A stretch of DNA of 64,000 bases from NCBI RefSeq assembly GCF_007858185.1, contig NZ_VFES01000005.1:124001-188000 (forward strand). Direction: 5' to 3'. Positions within the stretch are counted from its first letter, which is position 1. Each line of letters begins with the position of its first letter. Under the pieces are notes generated by a model. It was not told the DNA's origin. It saw nothing but the letters and a program-made list of their open reading frames with translations, and did not search any database. Positions 1 through 9,429 of this stretch are shown here, piece after piece. The position numbers and the translations under genes were made by a program. Source of the stretch: Pseudomonas grimontii (GTDB taxonomy: Bacteria > Pseudomonadota > Gammaproteobacteria > Pseudomonadales > Pseudomonadaceae).

Positions 1-147
1 TAAAGATGGCGAAATAAAATCACTTTTTTTCTTGTGCCAAACTCCTCAACCGTTCATCTGGAAAACCATATGGTGGGTTAGCCATATATTGAAACCACTA
101 CATATTGAGCTAGATTGTATTTGACAGTCTATATGTGGTGTTCCGCC

Positions 148-840
148 ATGAATGAAGCTTCAATCGAGAAAGCAGCGACTGACCTGCTCATGCAGATTTA
201 CCGTGATCGCCGGTACCTCTGGCCAGATCAAGAAATTCCCCCGATGATGATGCGCAGCCCCCGGATCGCCGCCATGGTCTGCGGCTACGACTATCATGAA
301 TATCCCACCCTGGGGGACACCCAGTTCAACCGGCATAAAACCGGTACTCGCATTGCGGGCCTGATTGATCGTCAATCCAATAAGATCGCTGTCGCGACCG
401 AGTTTGGTGACAAAGTTCAGCTCTTCACGGGGGCCCATGAAGTCGGCCATCTTGTGCTGCATGAGGACACCGTCATGCATCGTGACCGCGCGTTTGATGG
501 CAGCCTGTTGCGAACGCCACGTGCACCCGCAGAGCGACAAGCCGATCGCTTCGCGGCCTGCTTCCTCATGCCCCAAAAGTTGGTGAGGGAACGGTTCGAA
601 TTTATGTTCTGCTGCAAGGGGCAGCTGCGCTTCAGCGACGTGATTGCCTATCACCTCGACCCCAACAATCCGGATCGGCTCCTCTACGCCCCAAAAGAGT
701 CAGGAGAACGTGAACTGGCGCTGGCGCGATGCACCCGATTCAACAACCAGCACCTGGTGTCACTGGCCGAGCAATTCGGTATCTCGGATTCGGCGATGGC
801 CATCCGGCTCAAGGAACTGGAGTTGGTGCGATGGCCATAA
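148..840 (+). CDS. ImmA/IrrE-type zinc metallopeptidase
   Basis: A 230-residue protein with the gluzincin motif HEVGH (H97-E98, H101) and a downstream acidic segment around E129 (ERQADRFAACFLMP) typical of the ImmA/IrrE (DUF955) family. In characterised members such as ImmA of ICEBs1 the peptidase cleaves or inactivates a repressor and so switches on a mobile element or stress response; that role is inferred here. The ATG at 148 is preferred over an in-frame start at 115 because the domain begins directly after it. A weak promoter-like pair (TTGAGC at 105-110, TCTATA at 128-133) lies upstream. No Xre-type repressor partner is adjacent inside the window; one could lie to the left. The C-terminal part resembles a short winged-helix (SDSAMAIRLKELELV). 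Confidence 0.85.
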   Translation: MNEASIEKAATDLLMQIYRDRRYLWPDQEIPPMMMRSPRIAAMVCGYDYHEYPTLGDTQFNRHKTGTRIAGLIDRQSNKIAVATEFGDKVQLFTGAHEVGHLVLHEDTVMHRDRAFDGSLLRTPRAPAERQADRFAACFLMPQKLVRERFEFMFCCKGQLRFSDVIAYHLDPNNPDRLLYAPKESGERELALARCTRFNNQHLVSLAEQFGISDSAMAIRLKELELVRWP

Positions 841-900
841 AGCGGGCAGGGGTCACAGCATACTCAGAGTGTGAATCGTCGGTAGCGATTAAAAAGCAGT

Positions 901-962
901 GTGTAAACCACTTTTTAACACCGTTAACCACTGTGGCTTACAGTGCAAAAAAAAGGTTTACA
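901..962. repeat. Nested inverted repeat
   Basis: The outer arms GTGTAAACC (901-909) and GGTTTACAC (954-962) are perfect complements. Inside them CACTGT (929-934) and ACAGTG (940-945) form a second perfect stem with a five-base loop. The centre also carries TTAAC repeats. It could be a hairpin RNA, a protein-binding site or a recombination site; the sequence alone does not decide. Confidence 0.55.
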
Positions 963-993
963 CCTTCTCCAGGTCTTGGCACAGCGGATTGAT

Positions 994-1054
994 TTTGCTT
1001 CACCAGGTCACTCCTGTATGACCACTCGCCGGCATGAAGCAAACCGGCGTTTTA
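994..1054. repeat. Second nested inverted repeat with a terminator-like end
   Basis: Arms TTTGCTTCA (994-1002) and TGAAGCAAA (1035-1043) enclose a small stem GGTCA/TGACC. Overlapping this, CGCCGG (1027-1032) pairs with CCGGCG (1044-1049) and is followed by a short T run (1050-1053), which could act as a weak intrinsic terminator for the upstream peptidase gene. The two foldings are mutually exclusive. Confidence 0.45.
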
Positions 1055-1337
1055 TCCACGGTTTCTGATGAGTCAGGTCAGTGGGTCAAGGTGCGACTGC
1101 CTGAATTACCGTGCTCGCAGCCTCGGCAGCGCTCTTCAATCAGCCAAGGCACCGGCCGGTGGTTGTGCACCCATCCAAGCAAAGGCATCCCTTGACGGCC
1201 ACTGCAAGAGGAGCGCGCAGGCGTGAGGGTGGACGCCCGAAGGGCCATGACGAGGCCTGATGGCCGAAACATGGTTAACGACAGCCGTCCCCGCAGAGGC
1301 ACGCTCAACGCATCCTTTAGAATGCGAATAGCAGTTC

Positions 1338-2438
1338 TCACTCAGGAACAGGCTTGCGACTAACCAACATAACCGCCAAACCGCGAATCTTCTCCGAGGC
1401 ACTGGAGATCTCTGGATCATCAGACCCAGCTGCGCTGTCTGCCAAAGCGTCTCTGATGGAAACAAGGATGCGTCCCAGCGCTTTGGGATAGTAAGAACTC
1501 CGATCGTCTTTGGGGAAAATTGGAATCGATGGGAGAGGGTGGAGCGGATCAATATTCAGGTAACGCAGGTAACGACCAAAGACTTCATCGAAATGGGGTG
1601 ACAGCGGCAGCCAGCCATCCTTGGCTGAGCGAAGCTCAACCCAACGTCCGTCCGACCTACGATTGAACTGATCGAGATGGCTGGGCGACCTGGCGGTTCC
1701 CATGACGCTCCAGAGCCGTCGGCCCGAGTACCTAGCCATGATCAGGTACATCTCAATTATTCGGAATTCATGCACGCCCAAGAAATTTGGGAGCGACTTC
1801 AAGACCCATTCCAGCTCAGCATCGGTCAAAAAACCGATTGCCTTGGGTTGCTTGAAAGCAAGATCAGCAAGGGGCTGCGCGGCAACGTTTTCACGTGAGG
1901 CTGAAGTATCCTTGAGGTAAAAATCCAGAAACTGCGTCGCGCAGCGAATCTCTCGCTTCCAGACATTTTTCTCGATTTCGCCATCATCACCAATTGATCT
2001 GGAATCAAGGAACGGGCGCCAGATTGGGTTTATAGACCAACCCTCAAATGCGACGCCGGGTTCCTGCACGAAGCGAGCCTGTTTGCCGTACACAGTCCAA
2101 TCTTTTGGCGGGTTGAGCACAAACTCTGCGTAGTTCTCAAAGTCTTTGCGGCGCCAGTCAACGAGTGACAGGCCATGAGCAAAGCTCCAATTGAGCATTT
2201 TCTCCAGACCCATAATGCAGCTGTGATACTGGCGGTGAGGATTTTCTGCGCCCCAATTGTGAGCAATCCAATTCACATACCTGTCGACGTACCAGATGTT
2301 GATGAAGGGATGGGCTGCCGGGTCTATCTGGGCTAGCCGATCAGCTACAGCCAGATTCGTAGGAAAGGGTCGAAGCTGATTTGGCCTCCAGTAAACGTAG
2401 GGAGGGAAAATCGGGAATGGGATGAACGGCCGAGTCAT
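1338..2438 (-). pseudogene. Truncated tyrosine recombinase (phage integrase family)
   Basis: A 366-residue reading frame with an N-terminal SAM-like core-binding region and the start of a tyrosine-recombinase catalytic domain: the segment around residues 230-247 (YLIMARYSGRRLWSVMG) matches the first catalytic arginine box (R240/R241), and K273 fits the beta-hairpin lysine. The protein then stops with no HxxR box, no second histidine and no nucleophilic tyrosine, all of which follow in intact enzymes. It is therefore probably inactive, cut off by a deletion or frameshift near 1340. Its place at the left edge of the defence block suggests the remnant of the integrase that once moved it. Family assignment rests on the R-box and layout only. 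Confidence 0.55.
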
Positions 2439-2640
2439 GACAGAACCAGGGGGCTAGAATAAATGATGGCTCCTTTAACCTGTAGCAGAAAGCTGCAGCA
2501 TTGCCATGGTGGATGTCGTGGTCGAATGGGGTTCAGGGTCGAGTGAGGTCAACCGGAGGTTAGTGAAGGGCCATGCGCAGAGATAGGATTATGAATGGAA
2601 CCCAAGCTTTTGAATTTCTGGGAAACGGGGGTTTGTGGGT

Positions 2641-2670
2641 GCACCAATCGCGATTTAAGTGGAAAGCCCC
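2641..2670 (+). repeat. Left arm of a 30-bp inverted repeat
   Basis: The reverse complement of these 30 bases matches 18447-18476 at 27 of 30 positions, including a 16-base exact run (GGGCTTTCCACTTAAA, read inward-out). The arms face each other across 15.8 kb and enclose all the defence genes. They look like ends of a transposable element or recombination sites. Confidence 0.8.
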
Positions 2671-2728
2671 AAAGCCCCGTATTTCCTAAGCCAAACCGAG
2701 CCCTTCGATAAATGAGTGGAATCATTTA

Positions 2729-2806
2729 TGGTTTTTCCGCTGAAGAAACAAAATAAATCGTGATTTTCCACCAATTATTTTCACCAGATTCGTGATTTTC
2801 CGCTGA
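2729..2806 (+). repeat. Three phased TTTTCC repeats
   Basis: Three similar motifs follow each other: TGGTTTTTCCGCTGA (2729-2743), TGATTTTCCACC (2761-2772) and TGATTTTCCGCTGA (2793-2806). The CC pairs are 31 and 32 bases apart, about three helical turns, which suggests multiple binding sites for one protein, for example a transposase or regulator. Confidence 0.55.
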
Positions 2807-2967
2807 TTGATTTAAGCGATTTTTGAACCAATATGTACGTAATTCGCGTGAAGTTTTCAGCTGGACCAGATGGGGTAGAGCGGGTCACTGCCACGCTTTT
2901 CCCGGAGCTGGCTTCCATCTCCCAGTGATGAGATTATTTCGCCATCTATAAATATCGTTGGTGGAGA

Positions 2968-5235
2968 ATGGACTTGCTGGATCTTAAGGATGACGAACAG
3001 CTGAGGACTGGGTGTATTAGCCTCCAGGAGCAGGTAATGTCCTTGGCGGGTAATCAAAGCTGGATCGCCGAATTCCAGAAATGGTTGGTGCGTGTCAGGG
3101 ATGTGTCTCATGAGGAGTTCCTAAGCAAGGACTTCCAGCTGGCGCTCTGGGACACCGAGGCTGTTTCGGCAACAGGCATGGGGCGCATCAACATTTCTGC
3201 GGTCGCCGATAATCCGGCAATCGCAGAGAGCCTCTGGCATCTGAAGCAAAAGTACGCGCAGACAAACGATTCTTCTGAGAATGAGATGCTCATCGCTGAC
3301 GCCTGGGCTCAAATTGCATCCGCGGTTGCTGGGCTGACCAAAAGAAACCCTCGACTCAAGATGTACCGTGTTTTCGCATTGCTTTGTCCTGGCGCTTTCA
3401 CGTCGATAGCGCATCATCGAAAACTGCGCGAGCTGGCTCATGCCTTGGGGCTTCCACTGAGCGGTCGGAGGCGTCATCTGCACCGCCTCGTATTGAACCG
3501 GTTAGATGACGTGCTGGGTGAGGTGGCTGACGTCTATTCCAGGGAGGGCGTCTCACGTTTGACGCTGCCTTGGCTACTGTTTGTCAACTATGTTCAGAAC
3601 CCAGAAGGCGAAGCCACCGAAATATCCGACCTGGAGACAGGTGACGAAGTACTCAAGCCCTTGCCTCCTGAGAGAAGGAGGCGCGGTCTGCTGGCGATTG
3701 GCGGAGGCACAGCCACCATTCAAAGCATGATCGACTTTGCAACAGATGGATGTACACGTGAAGACTTCATCCAACACTTGCAATCGATCAGCCCTCAATC
3801 GAAAACGTCGACTTGCAATACTCAGCTGAACGCTCTGATCGCCGAGTGGGGCGTGTTACGTGCCAACGCAAATAACCTGCAATTAACGCCTCGCGGCGAG
3901 GCATTTCTGGAGTCGGGTGATCCAGATGAGATCATTGACTGGATGATCACCCGTATCTTGGGGTTTGACTATTTGCTAGCGGCATTGCGTGACTCACCTT
4001 TATCTAACCGTGATGCCATCCTTACACTCAGAAAGGCGAACCCTGGATGGACGTCTGACTTTGCCCCATCAGCAATTATTGGTTGGTTCAGGTACCTTGA
4101 TCTGGCCACGATTCACGAGAAAGTGCTCAGCCTCACCGAAAGGGGTAGGCAGTGGGTTAATCGAATTGACTGGGAGCCTAAGGGCCTTGCGGGCATTCCA
4201 GGTATCGGCCCGTCCTTGGCTCAAGTACCCCCAGTAAAGCTCGATATCGTAATTGAGAGGCCGAAGCTAGGCGCCCTGATTGCTCGATTTGATCAAGAGT
4301 TTCGCTTTCCAGAAGAGCTGATCGGACAGCTTGATGCTGGATTGTGGGGGCATCCGAGGCGTCATTTCGCGGTGCTCACAGGCTTGAGCGGTGCGGGAAA
4401 GACGCAACTTGCACGTAACTATGCGCTGAGTCTGTGGCAGGAGGATCCTGAGCCAAGTGAAGGCTTGCTGATTGTGCCTGTCCAGCCAGGCTGGCACGAC
4501 TACACGAGTCTGCTCGGTTATGTTAATCCGTTGGAGTCGGACGCGTATGTTCGTACCGGCGTTCTGGATTTCCTCCTTCAGGCAAGCGCCAACCCGACGA
4601 AGCCTTACACACTGGTTCTTGATGAAATGAACCTCTCTCATCCGGAACAATATTTGGCGCCTCTGCTTTCAGTCATGGAGACCGGCGAGACGATCGTTTT
4701 TCACGGTCAAGTCGACGAGATCGATGGTGTTCCTCCGGGCATTCCGTATCCGAGCAACCTCGTGATTATCGGCACCGTGAACATGGACGAGACCACTCAT
4801 GGATTGAGCGACAAGGTGCTGGATCGAGCCTCTGTGATCGAATTCTGGGATATTGAGGTCAAAGCATTTCCTGGCTGGCAGAAGAGCTCTCTTGATGATG
4901 AACAGATTGCGCTCGTCAGAAATCTCATGTCCTCACTCATGGATGTGCTTCGTCCAGTTCGACTGCATTTTGGGTGGCGCACGATCAACGACGTGATCGG
5001 CTATCTGCAGCAAACACAGGCCGGTGGTGTCATAGAGTTCTCACGTGCACTCGACCATGCCATTTATTCGAAAATACTCCCCAAGTTGCGCGGTGAAGAC
5101 AGCCCTCGACTGCAGGAGGTCTTCACATCGCTCCATACCACGCTCAAACAGGCTGGTCTGGAAATGTCTCTGCGCAAGGTCAAAGAAATGGCTGACGACC
5201 TGGCTCACTCCGGTTCGACCAGATTCTGGCGGTAG
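2968..5235 (+). CDS. McrB-like AAA+ restriction ATPase
   Basis: A 755-residue protein. The C-terminal third is an AAA+ NTPase of the McrB/MoxR-like type: Walker A GLSGAGKT at residues 472-479, Walker B TLVLDEMN with D552-E553, and a sensor/arginine region GTVNMDE near 602-608 followed by LSDKVLDRAS. In McrBC systems such an ATPase recognises modified DNA and drives cleavage by McrC. The 430-residue N-terminal part is not a recognisable McrB EVE/DUF3578 domain; it contains a winged-helix-like central region (about 250-400) and may be the target-sensing part. The next gene starts 3 bases after the stop and encodes a McrC-like nuclease, so the two form one restriction unit. The ATG at 2968 has GTGGAG just upstream. 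Confidence 0.8.
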   Translation: MDLLDLKDDEQLRTGCISLQEQVMSLAGNQSWIAEFQKWLVRVRDVSHEEFLSKDFQLALWDTEAVSATGMGRINISAVADNPAIAESLWHLKQKYAQTNDSSENEMLIADAWAQIASAVAGLTKRNPRLKMYRVFALLCPGAFTSIAHHRKLRELAHALGLPLSGRRRHLHRLVLNRLDDVLGEVADVYSREGVSRLTLPWLLFVNYVQNPEGEATEISDLETGDEVLKPLPPERRRRGLLAIGGGTATIQSMIDFATDGCTREDFIQHLQSISPQSKTSTCNTQLNALIAEWGVLRANANNLQLTPRGEAFLESGDPDEIIDWMITRILGFDYLLAALRDSPLSNRDAILTLRKANPGWTSDFAPSAIIGWFRYLDLATIHEKVLSLTERGRQWVNRIDWEPKGLAGIPGIGPSLAQVPPVKLDIVIERPKLGALIARFDQEFRFPEELIGQLDAGLWGHPRRHFAVLTGLSGAGKTQLARNYALSLWQEDPEPSEGLLIVPVQPGWHDYTSLLGYVNPLESDAYVRTGVLDFLLQASANPTKPYTLVLDEMNLSHPEQYLAPLLSVMETGETIVFHGQVDEIDGVPPGIPYPSNLVIIGTVNMDETTHGLSDKVLDRASVIEFWDIEVKAFPGWQKSSLDDEQIALVRNLMSSLMDVLRPVRLHFGWRTINDVIGYLQQTQAGGVIEFSRALDHAIYSKILPKLRGEDSPRLQEVFTSLHTTLKQAGLEMSLRKVKEMADDLAHSGSTRFWR

Positions 5236-5238
5236 ACC

Positions 5239-6843
5239 ATGTCGATCATCTTGCAGGTAGAGCACGGGGATGCTCGATTTGAAGTGCACCCAGGTCAGTT
5301 GAGCCCAGGTTTCATGGAGAAGAAGGCTTATCGTTTTACCGCGCTTCAAGGCTTTTCCTTCTACATTGATGACGTTTTGGTCGAGGCGGTCGACCAAAAC
5401 GGGGCGTGTGCGTGGTTATGGTCGCCAGGCTTTTATGCGGGAGAGGTCGCGGCCGAGCTTCTGGATGGTCAGGGGCGGACTGCCGCCAGTTACCGGCTGG
5501 ACGTCTCAGCAGCTGATAATAAGCTTGGAGGACAGGTATTCGCTGCCATGGTTGAGGCGATTCTGGATTTCGACCCGGCTCTCGTTCTGGGGACAGAAGA
5601 GGCTCAGTTTGGAATTGGCCATGATGGAGCACTAACCAGCCCGCATCTGCAGTATGCGAGGCTGAGACGCTATGGGGATCGACTACACCGCGCGCTCAAA
5701 CAGATATCTCAGCGGCCGTTAACAACCTTGAAGAGCGATCGCACGTCGGTGAGTGCGCACACGGTCAAGCGGTTGGATTCCGCATCCGTGCGCAAGGCAC
5801 TGAGAGGGCCGACCGGGCAGGCACTGTTGCATCCTGCTAGCACTCAGCGTCCGGTCTTGAACACTGTTCGCTTTGAGGTCAGCAGATCTTACGAGGAAGA
5901 GGACAATCCCGCGAATCAGACCGTTGGGCTTATTCTCTTTGATGTACTTAGACGTTGCCGGCAGGTGGTGAGGGGGCTTCAGCACGCAGCTGCCACTGAA
6001 GTGGTCAGTGATACCCGATCAGCGTTAACGCCAAGGCTCGTACGCCGAATCGCATTCACCGAGTCGCTTGCTCGCAAGCTAGAACGTCTTCAACGCGCAA
6101 GACCTTTCTGCATCGTGACTGCCAGACGTCTATCGGCTGCGGGATTGAATGCGATCTCTGCTCACCCTGCATATGCACGAGCTTATCGGTTTGGTTGGTA
6201 CGCGTTGCGTTCAGGGTGGTTGGGGAAGGATCCTGATGAGACTCTGTGGATCAGCCCAACATGGGAGATCTATGAGCGGTGGTGCTTTGTGACGGTTGTC
6301 TCACAGCTGCAACGTCAGTTTCCTGAACTCGTATGGAGTCGTGAATATCGATCGTTGGGGTTAAAAGAAATCGTATGGCGGGGGAAGGCGGCTGATGTGA
6401 CCGTTGAGGTGTGTTACCAAGTCCGATGCCCAGCGATTGATCAACCTGCGCATCGCGGTTTCCAAAGCTTATCGCGAGAGCGATATCCGGACATCGTCGT
6501 GACGTTGGACTCGCCTTCGGCGAAGCGCTTCGTGGTTTTCGACGCGAAGTATCGCAGCGCCCGCGCCAGCGTCCTGGATGCAATGGAGTCAGCGCACATA
6601 TATCACGATAGTCTCCGGTGGAAGGGCATCAAGCCTGACGTTTCGTTGCTGCTGATCCCTCGGGCAGACAACGTAACGCTGCTTGCCAGCCCGACCTATC
6701 ATGCGAACTATGGGGTTGGAGCTTGGCAAATCGGAGCTGAATCAGAAGGGGAGGCGCTGGGGGTCGAGATCAAACGTATTCTGACTGCGGTACCAATCGC
6801 GGCCGCTCCGGTGTGTTCGATTGTTACTGGAGCGACCACGTAA
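5239..6843 (+). CDS. McrC-like PD-(D/E)xK nuclease (DUF2357 type)
   Basis: A 534-residue protein translated from an ATG 3 bases behind the McrB-like gene. The C-terminal part has the nuclease core RYPDIVVTL (D418) followed by FVVFDAKYR (D435, K437), i.e. a PD-(D/E)xK active site, and a helical tail. The N-terminal 130 residues are beta-rich, as in McrC and DUF2357 proteins. It is expected to cut DNA when driven by the partner ATPase. It could be called either McrC-like or DUF2357/PD-(D/E)xK; both describe the same role. The pairing by spacing and gene order is what makes the restriction assignment firm. Confidence 0.8.
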   Translation: MSIILQVEHGDARFEVHPGQLSPGFMEKKAYRFTALQGFSFYIDDVLVEAVDQNGACAWLWSPGFYAGEVAAELLDGQGRTAASYRLDVSAADNKLGGQVFAAMVEAILDFDPALVLGTEEAQFGIGHDGALTSPHLQYARLRRYGDRLHRALKQISQRPLTTLKSDRTSVSAHTVKRLDSASVRKALRGPTGQALLHPASTQRPVLNTVRFEVSRSYEEEDNPANQTVGLILFDVLRRCRQVVRGLQHAAATEVVSDTRSALTPRLVRRIAFTESLARKLERLQRARPFCIVTARRLSAAGLNAISAHPAYARAYRFGWYALRSGWLGKDPDETLWISPTWEIYERWCFVTVVSQLQRQFPELVWSREYRSLGLKEIVWRGKAADVTVEVCYQVRCPAIDQPAHRGFQSLSRERYPDIVVTLDSPSAKRFVVFDAKYRSARASVLDAMESAHIYHDSLRWKGIKPDVSLLLIPRADNVTLLASPTYHANYGVGAWQIGAESEGEALGVEIKRILTAVPIAAAPVCSIVTGATT

Positions 6844-7535
6844 GCGATCGCGCGCGCCCAGCCTGAGTGCAAATTCCTACCGGCTCCTGTGAGAGCTCAA
6901 AATACGTCTTCGCGCGGACGACACTGGGCAACGGCTTGATGCGGTAGCGGGTGCACCGGATACCGATCTGCTCTGTCCATCGTCTTCTTTGCCATCAAAA
7001 TCGGGCAGGATGTTCAGTGTAACGGCAGCAGATCAGATCTGCGCAAATGACAGGGATTAGTGCTCTTCATGCACGGGGCTCTTGAGGATCTCGGCGCTTC
7101 CAGCCGCCGGGATATCTCATTCTCGTCCAGTGACAGACCAGGCTGAATACGGTTGCGCCTCAGTCGCCCTGCCAGGGAATTGCTGTCGCTGAACCCATTT
7201 GATTTCGGAGAGTTCTACTCCCCATAGGCAACCCTGTCTGAGAGACGGATAAGGGACTGAAGTCGAGGTAGATTGGGGGCCTTGCTGGGCCTTTCGGCCG
7301 CCCCAATGCTCAACTGCAGCCTCGATTCTATCCCGATCCAGCACTATGCCCTTGGTGACTCGTACGTCCATAAGATTCGTGACCTCACGGGCGATATTCC
7401 TACAGTCTGAGCAAAGGATCTTCATCATGAGGTCTTGGAGCTGGGGCGTGGGGTTGACCAATTCATTGAGCGTGACCTAAAGGAAAATTTTAAGCAATGA
7501 GGTTGGACGGTCTCCGGGTGGCTGCAGGATGGAGA
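6844..7535. other. Non-coding stretch between nuclease genes
   Basis: About 690 bases between the converging McrC-like and NucS-like genes. A minus-strand reading frame of 114 codons (7117-7461) opens with TTG, has no good ribosome site and matches no family I know; its first half looks protein-like, so it may be a gene remnant. I see nothing else I can support. Confidence 0.4.
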
Positions 7536-9095
7536 TCATTCAACGGTCGCAAAATTGCGAGGGAAACATTTCAGGCACTCTGAAACCTCTGCACAGTAAT
7601 CAGGGTTGGCGGCAATGAAAGCCTGCAATTTCTTGGGAGTATCCAATTGCGTTGGAGAGTTATCCGGGCCGTACAGCACTGCCTCTGAAGCATGCAGATT
7701 CTGGACGAACACATAGGGAAAGAAGCCATGCTCCTCATACACTGACTCGTACCTGTCCTGGTCAACGGCGCTCCCGATCATATGCCATAAGCTCGGCAGG
7801 TTTCCGTATGTCTTCTCGATATTGGCGAGGGCATTTTGAGGTCGAGTAAGTCCATCCCACATCCATCCACCTTCAACTGTGACGTGAATGTCATTATTTT
7901 TTATAATCAAGCCAAACGCTGAAAGTTCTGCACCGGGGTACTCAGTTCCCTGATGCACTGCGTAGTAGAAATGCCTCATGTCATAGCCCTCAAACTCAAC
8001 AGTGGCGTCGTCCGGAATTTCCGAAGCTATCTGTTGGTACATCGATAACCAGAAAGGGGTATGTCCGATGAAGGATGCAAAGGCTTCTGATGCGTAACTC
8101 CAAGCTTTGCCGGTGGATTTGCTGGAGGCCTTGCTAAAACGGTATCGATTGGAGCGAGTCGACCTTGCGTCTACATCTTTGGCTGTTAAGCAACGCATGA
8201 TCTCATCAAGGTTGTTCACGAGGTCATTGCGAGGCCAGTCTCCCAGTTTCACGAGTTGAGCATAGTGATGGTGAACTTTCTGATTCTCGACTTTCTCAGG
8301 GGTTGCCCGAGTGTCCGAGTAGAAAACGAACTCGGCTTTATCGCTCTGATCTTCCAGCCAGTCGCAAAGGTCGGTCTCAATCTCCCAACCTGGATGCAGG
8401 TAAATTTCTTCCTGGAAGTCCGGATTAAATATCAGCTTTTTCACATCTTCAATGGCCCTATCGGGTACTCTCCAGACGCACAATAGGGACATGCGTTCGC
8501 GTTTGCCAATCGGTTCCATGACGATCACGGCAGCTCGTACATGCTCGGCGTTGCTTAAAGCCCGTTGAAGGTCAGCGCTGAAGCTTTGTTGGTTTTGCGC
8601 AGAGGCGAAATAATAGAAACGCATGTCTGGTGACAGGCGAGATTGTAGGCTCACTTTGGGCAGGACTCGTTCTTCAGAAACAACAGCCTGATTCTCCAGC
8701 GTAATCTCAAAACCCTTCACCTGCACCGGGCAGTAATCAGCGAAGAACGATAGGGGGATATCCAGTTCGTGCCAGTGTGTTGACAATACGAAGCAGCGGA
8801 TTCTGTGGCTATCCACTTTCTGATCCTCCATGAACAAAGCGATGTATTTGCTCAACTCATGGAGGGCTTGTCGTGCAGCCTGCTCGCTGCGCTTGACTTC
8901 AATGATCACAAAATTGCCGAAGCGGTCTTTAGCCAGTATGTCAAAGGCGCCGCTTGCGCCTGCTGGGTTTTCGACAACAAAATTAGTGGTTATCAACGCG
9001 AGCTGCGGCTCAACAATTGTCAGGCGCTCTGCTAGGTGATCACGCAGTTCGTCCTCATTCTTGAAAAGCCCCAAGACAGGTTTTGCTCCCGGCAT
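7536..9095 (-). CDS. NucS/DUF91-like endonuclease
   Basis: A 519-residue protein whose first 90 residues form a restriction-fold nuclease of the NucS/DUF91 kind: GAFDILAKD (D52), then VIIEVKRSE (E66, K68), then a helix QALHELSKYI. The remaining 400 residues are not recognised and may bind DNA or sense damage or infection. The ATG at 9095 has a clear AAGGA ribosome site eight bases upstream. It is transcribed alone, opposite to its neighbours, and may be a self-contained restriction or abortive-infection protein; that is inferred from the nuclease core and from lying between two defence systems. Confidence 0.7.
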   Translation of the reverse strand: MPGAKPVLGLFKNEDELRDHLAERLTIVEPQLALITTNFVVENPAGASGAFDILAKDRFGNFVIIEVKRSEQAARQALHELSKYIALFMEDQKVDSHRIRCFVLSTHWHELDIPLSFFADYCPVQVKGFEITLENQAVVSEERVLPKVSLQSRLSPDMRFYYFASAQNQQSFSADLQRALSNAEHVRAAVIVMEPIGKRERMSLLCVWRVPDRAIEDVKKLIFNPDFQEEIYLHPGWEIETDLCDWLEDQSDKAEFVFYSDTRATPEKVENQKVHHHYAQLVKLGDWPRNDLVNNLDEIMRCLTAKDVDARSTRSNRYRFSKASSKSTGKAWSYASEAFASFIGHTPFWLSMYQQIASEIPDDATVEFEGYDMRHFYYAVHQGTEYPGAELSAFGLIIKNNDIHVTVEGGWMWDGLTRPQNALANIEKTYGNLPSLWHMIGSAVDQDRYESVYEEHGFFPYVFVQNLHASEAVLYGPDNSPTQLDTPKKLQAFIAANPDYCAEVSECLKCFPRNFATVE

Positions 9096-9429
9096 ACCGA
9101 ATTTCCTTAACAGCGTGTAGAGGCAGGTCTGAATTTGCCGACTCCATGTGAACCCTGCATAGCGTTCTTAAAAGTCGGGCGGTCGGCGTTTGATTAGTGA
9201 AGTGTGAAAAGACCTTCAGCCGAGGTGACGCATCCGGTTGAAGCGCGATGAGGGAACGTCCCATGTGATCGGCTAGGCCACTTAGCCTGAAGCGCAGCGC
9301 TCGGATAGACAATCGACGATACCGGTCGCCTTTGAACCTGCATTACTCAAGCGGATCCGCAGCTGCCGGCCGTTCTCAACCAAGTAATCAAAACATCGAT
9401 TACAGATCGGATGCATCCAACTCCCCCTG
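9096..9429. other. Intergenic upstream of the NucS-like gene
   Basis: About 330 bases between two minus-strand genes. It must carry the promoter of the nuclease gene (7536-9095) and the end of the WYL regulator transcript. A short minus frame overlapping 9055-9312 looks like a shadow. I see no repeat or hairpin worth naming. Confidence 0.4.

Larger units (their letters stand above)
841..1337. other. Non-coding stretch with nested inverted repeats
   Basis: About 500 bases between the peptidase gene and the converging recombinase relative. I see no convincing gene. It holds two closely spaced sets of nested inverted repeats (901-962 and 994-1049, listed separately). The rest, to 1337, has only overlapping short reading frames on both strands and may be decayed sequence beyond the broken recombinase end. 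Confidence 0.5.
2439..2967. other. Non-coding left edge of the defence block
   Basis: Some 530 bases without a gene. It contains the left copy of the 30-bp inverted repeat (2641-2670) and three TTTTCC-type repeats (2729-2806). The last 150 bases are AT-rich and should hold the promoter of the McrB-like gene at 2968, though I could not fix a -35/-10 pair. Confidence 0.5.

Noticed and set aside
1078..1552. Short minus frames beyond the end of the broken recombinase as its missing C-terminus
   Set aside because: Neither frame contains an HxxR or a tyrosine box, so a simple frameshift does not restore the enzyme.
4..2947. A 14-base inverted match between 4-17 and 2934-2947 (AGATGGCGAAATAA)
   Set aside because: Matches of 14 bases are expected several times by chance in 64 kb, and it does not extend.
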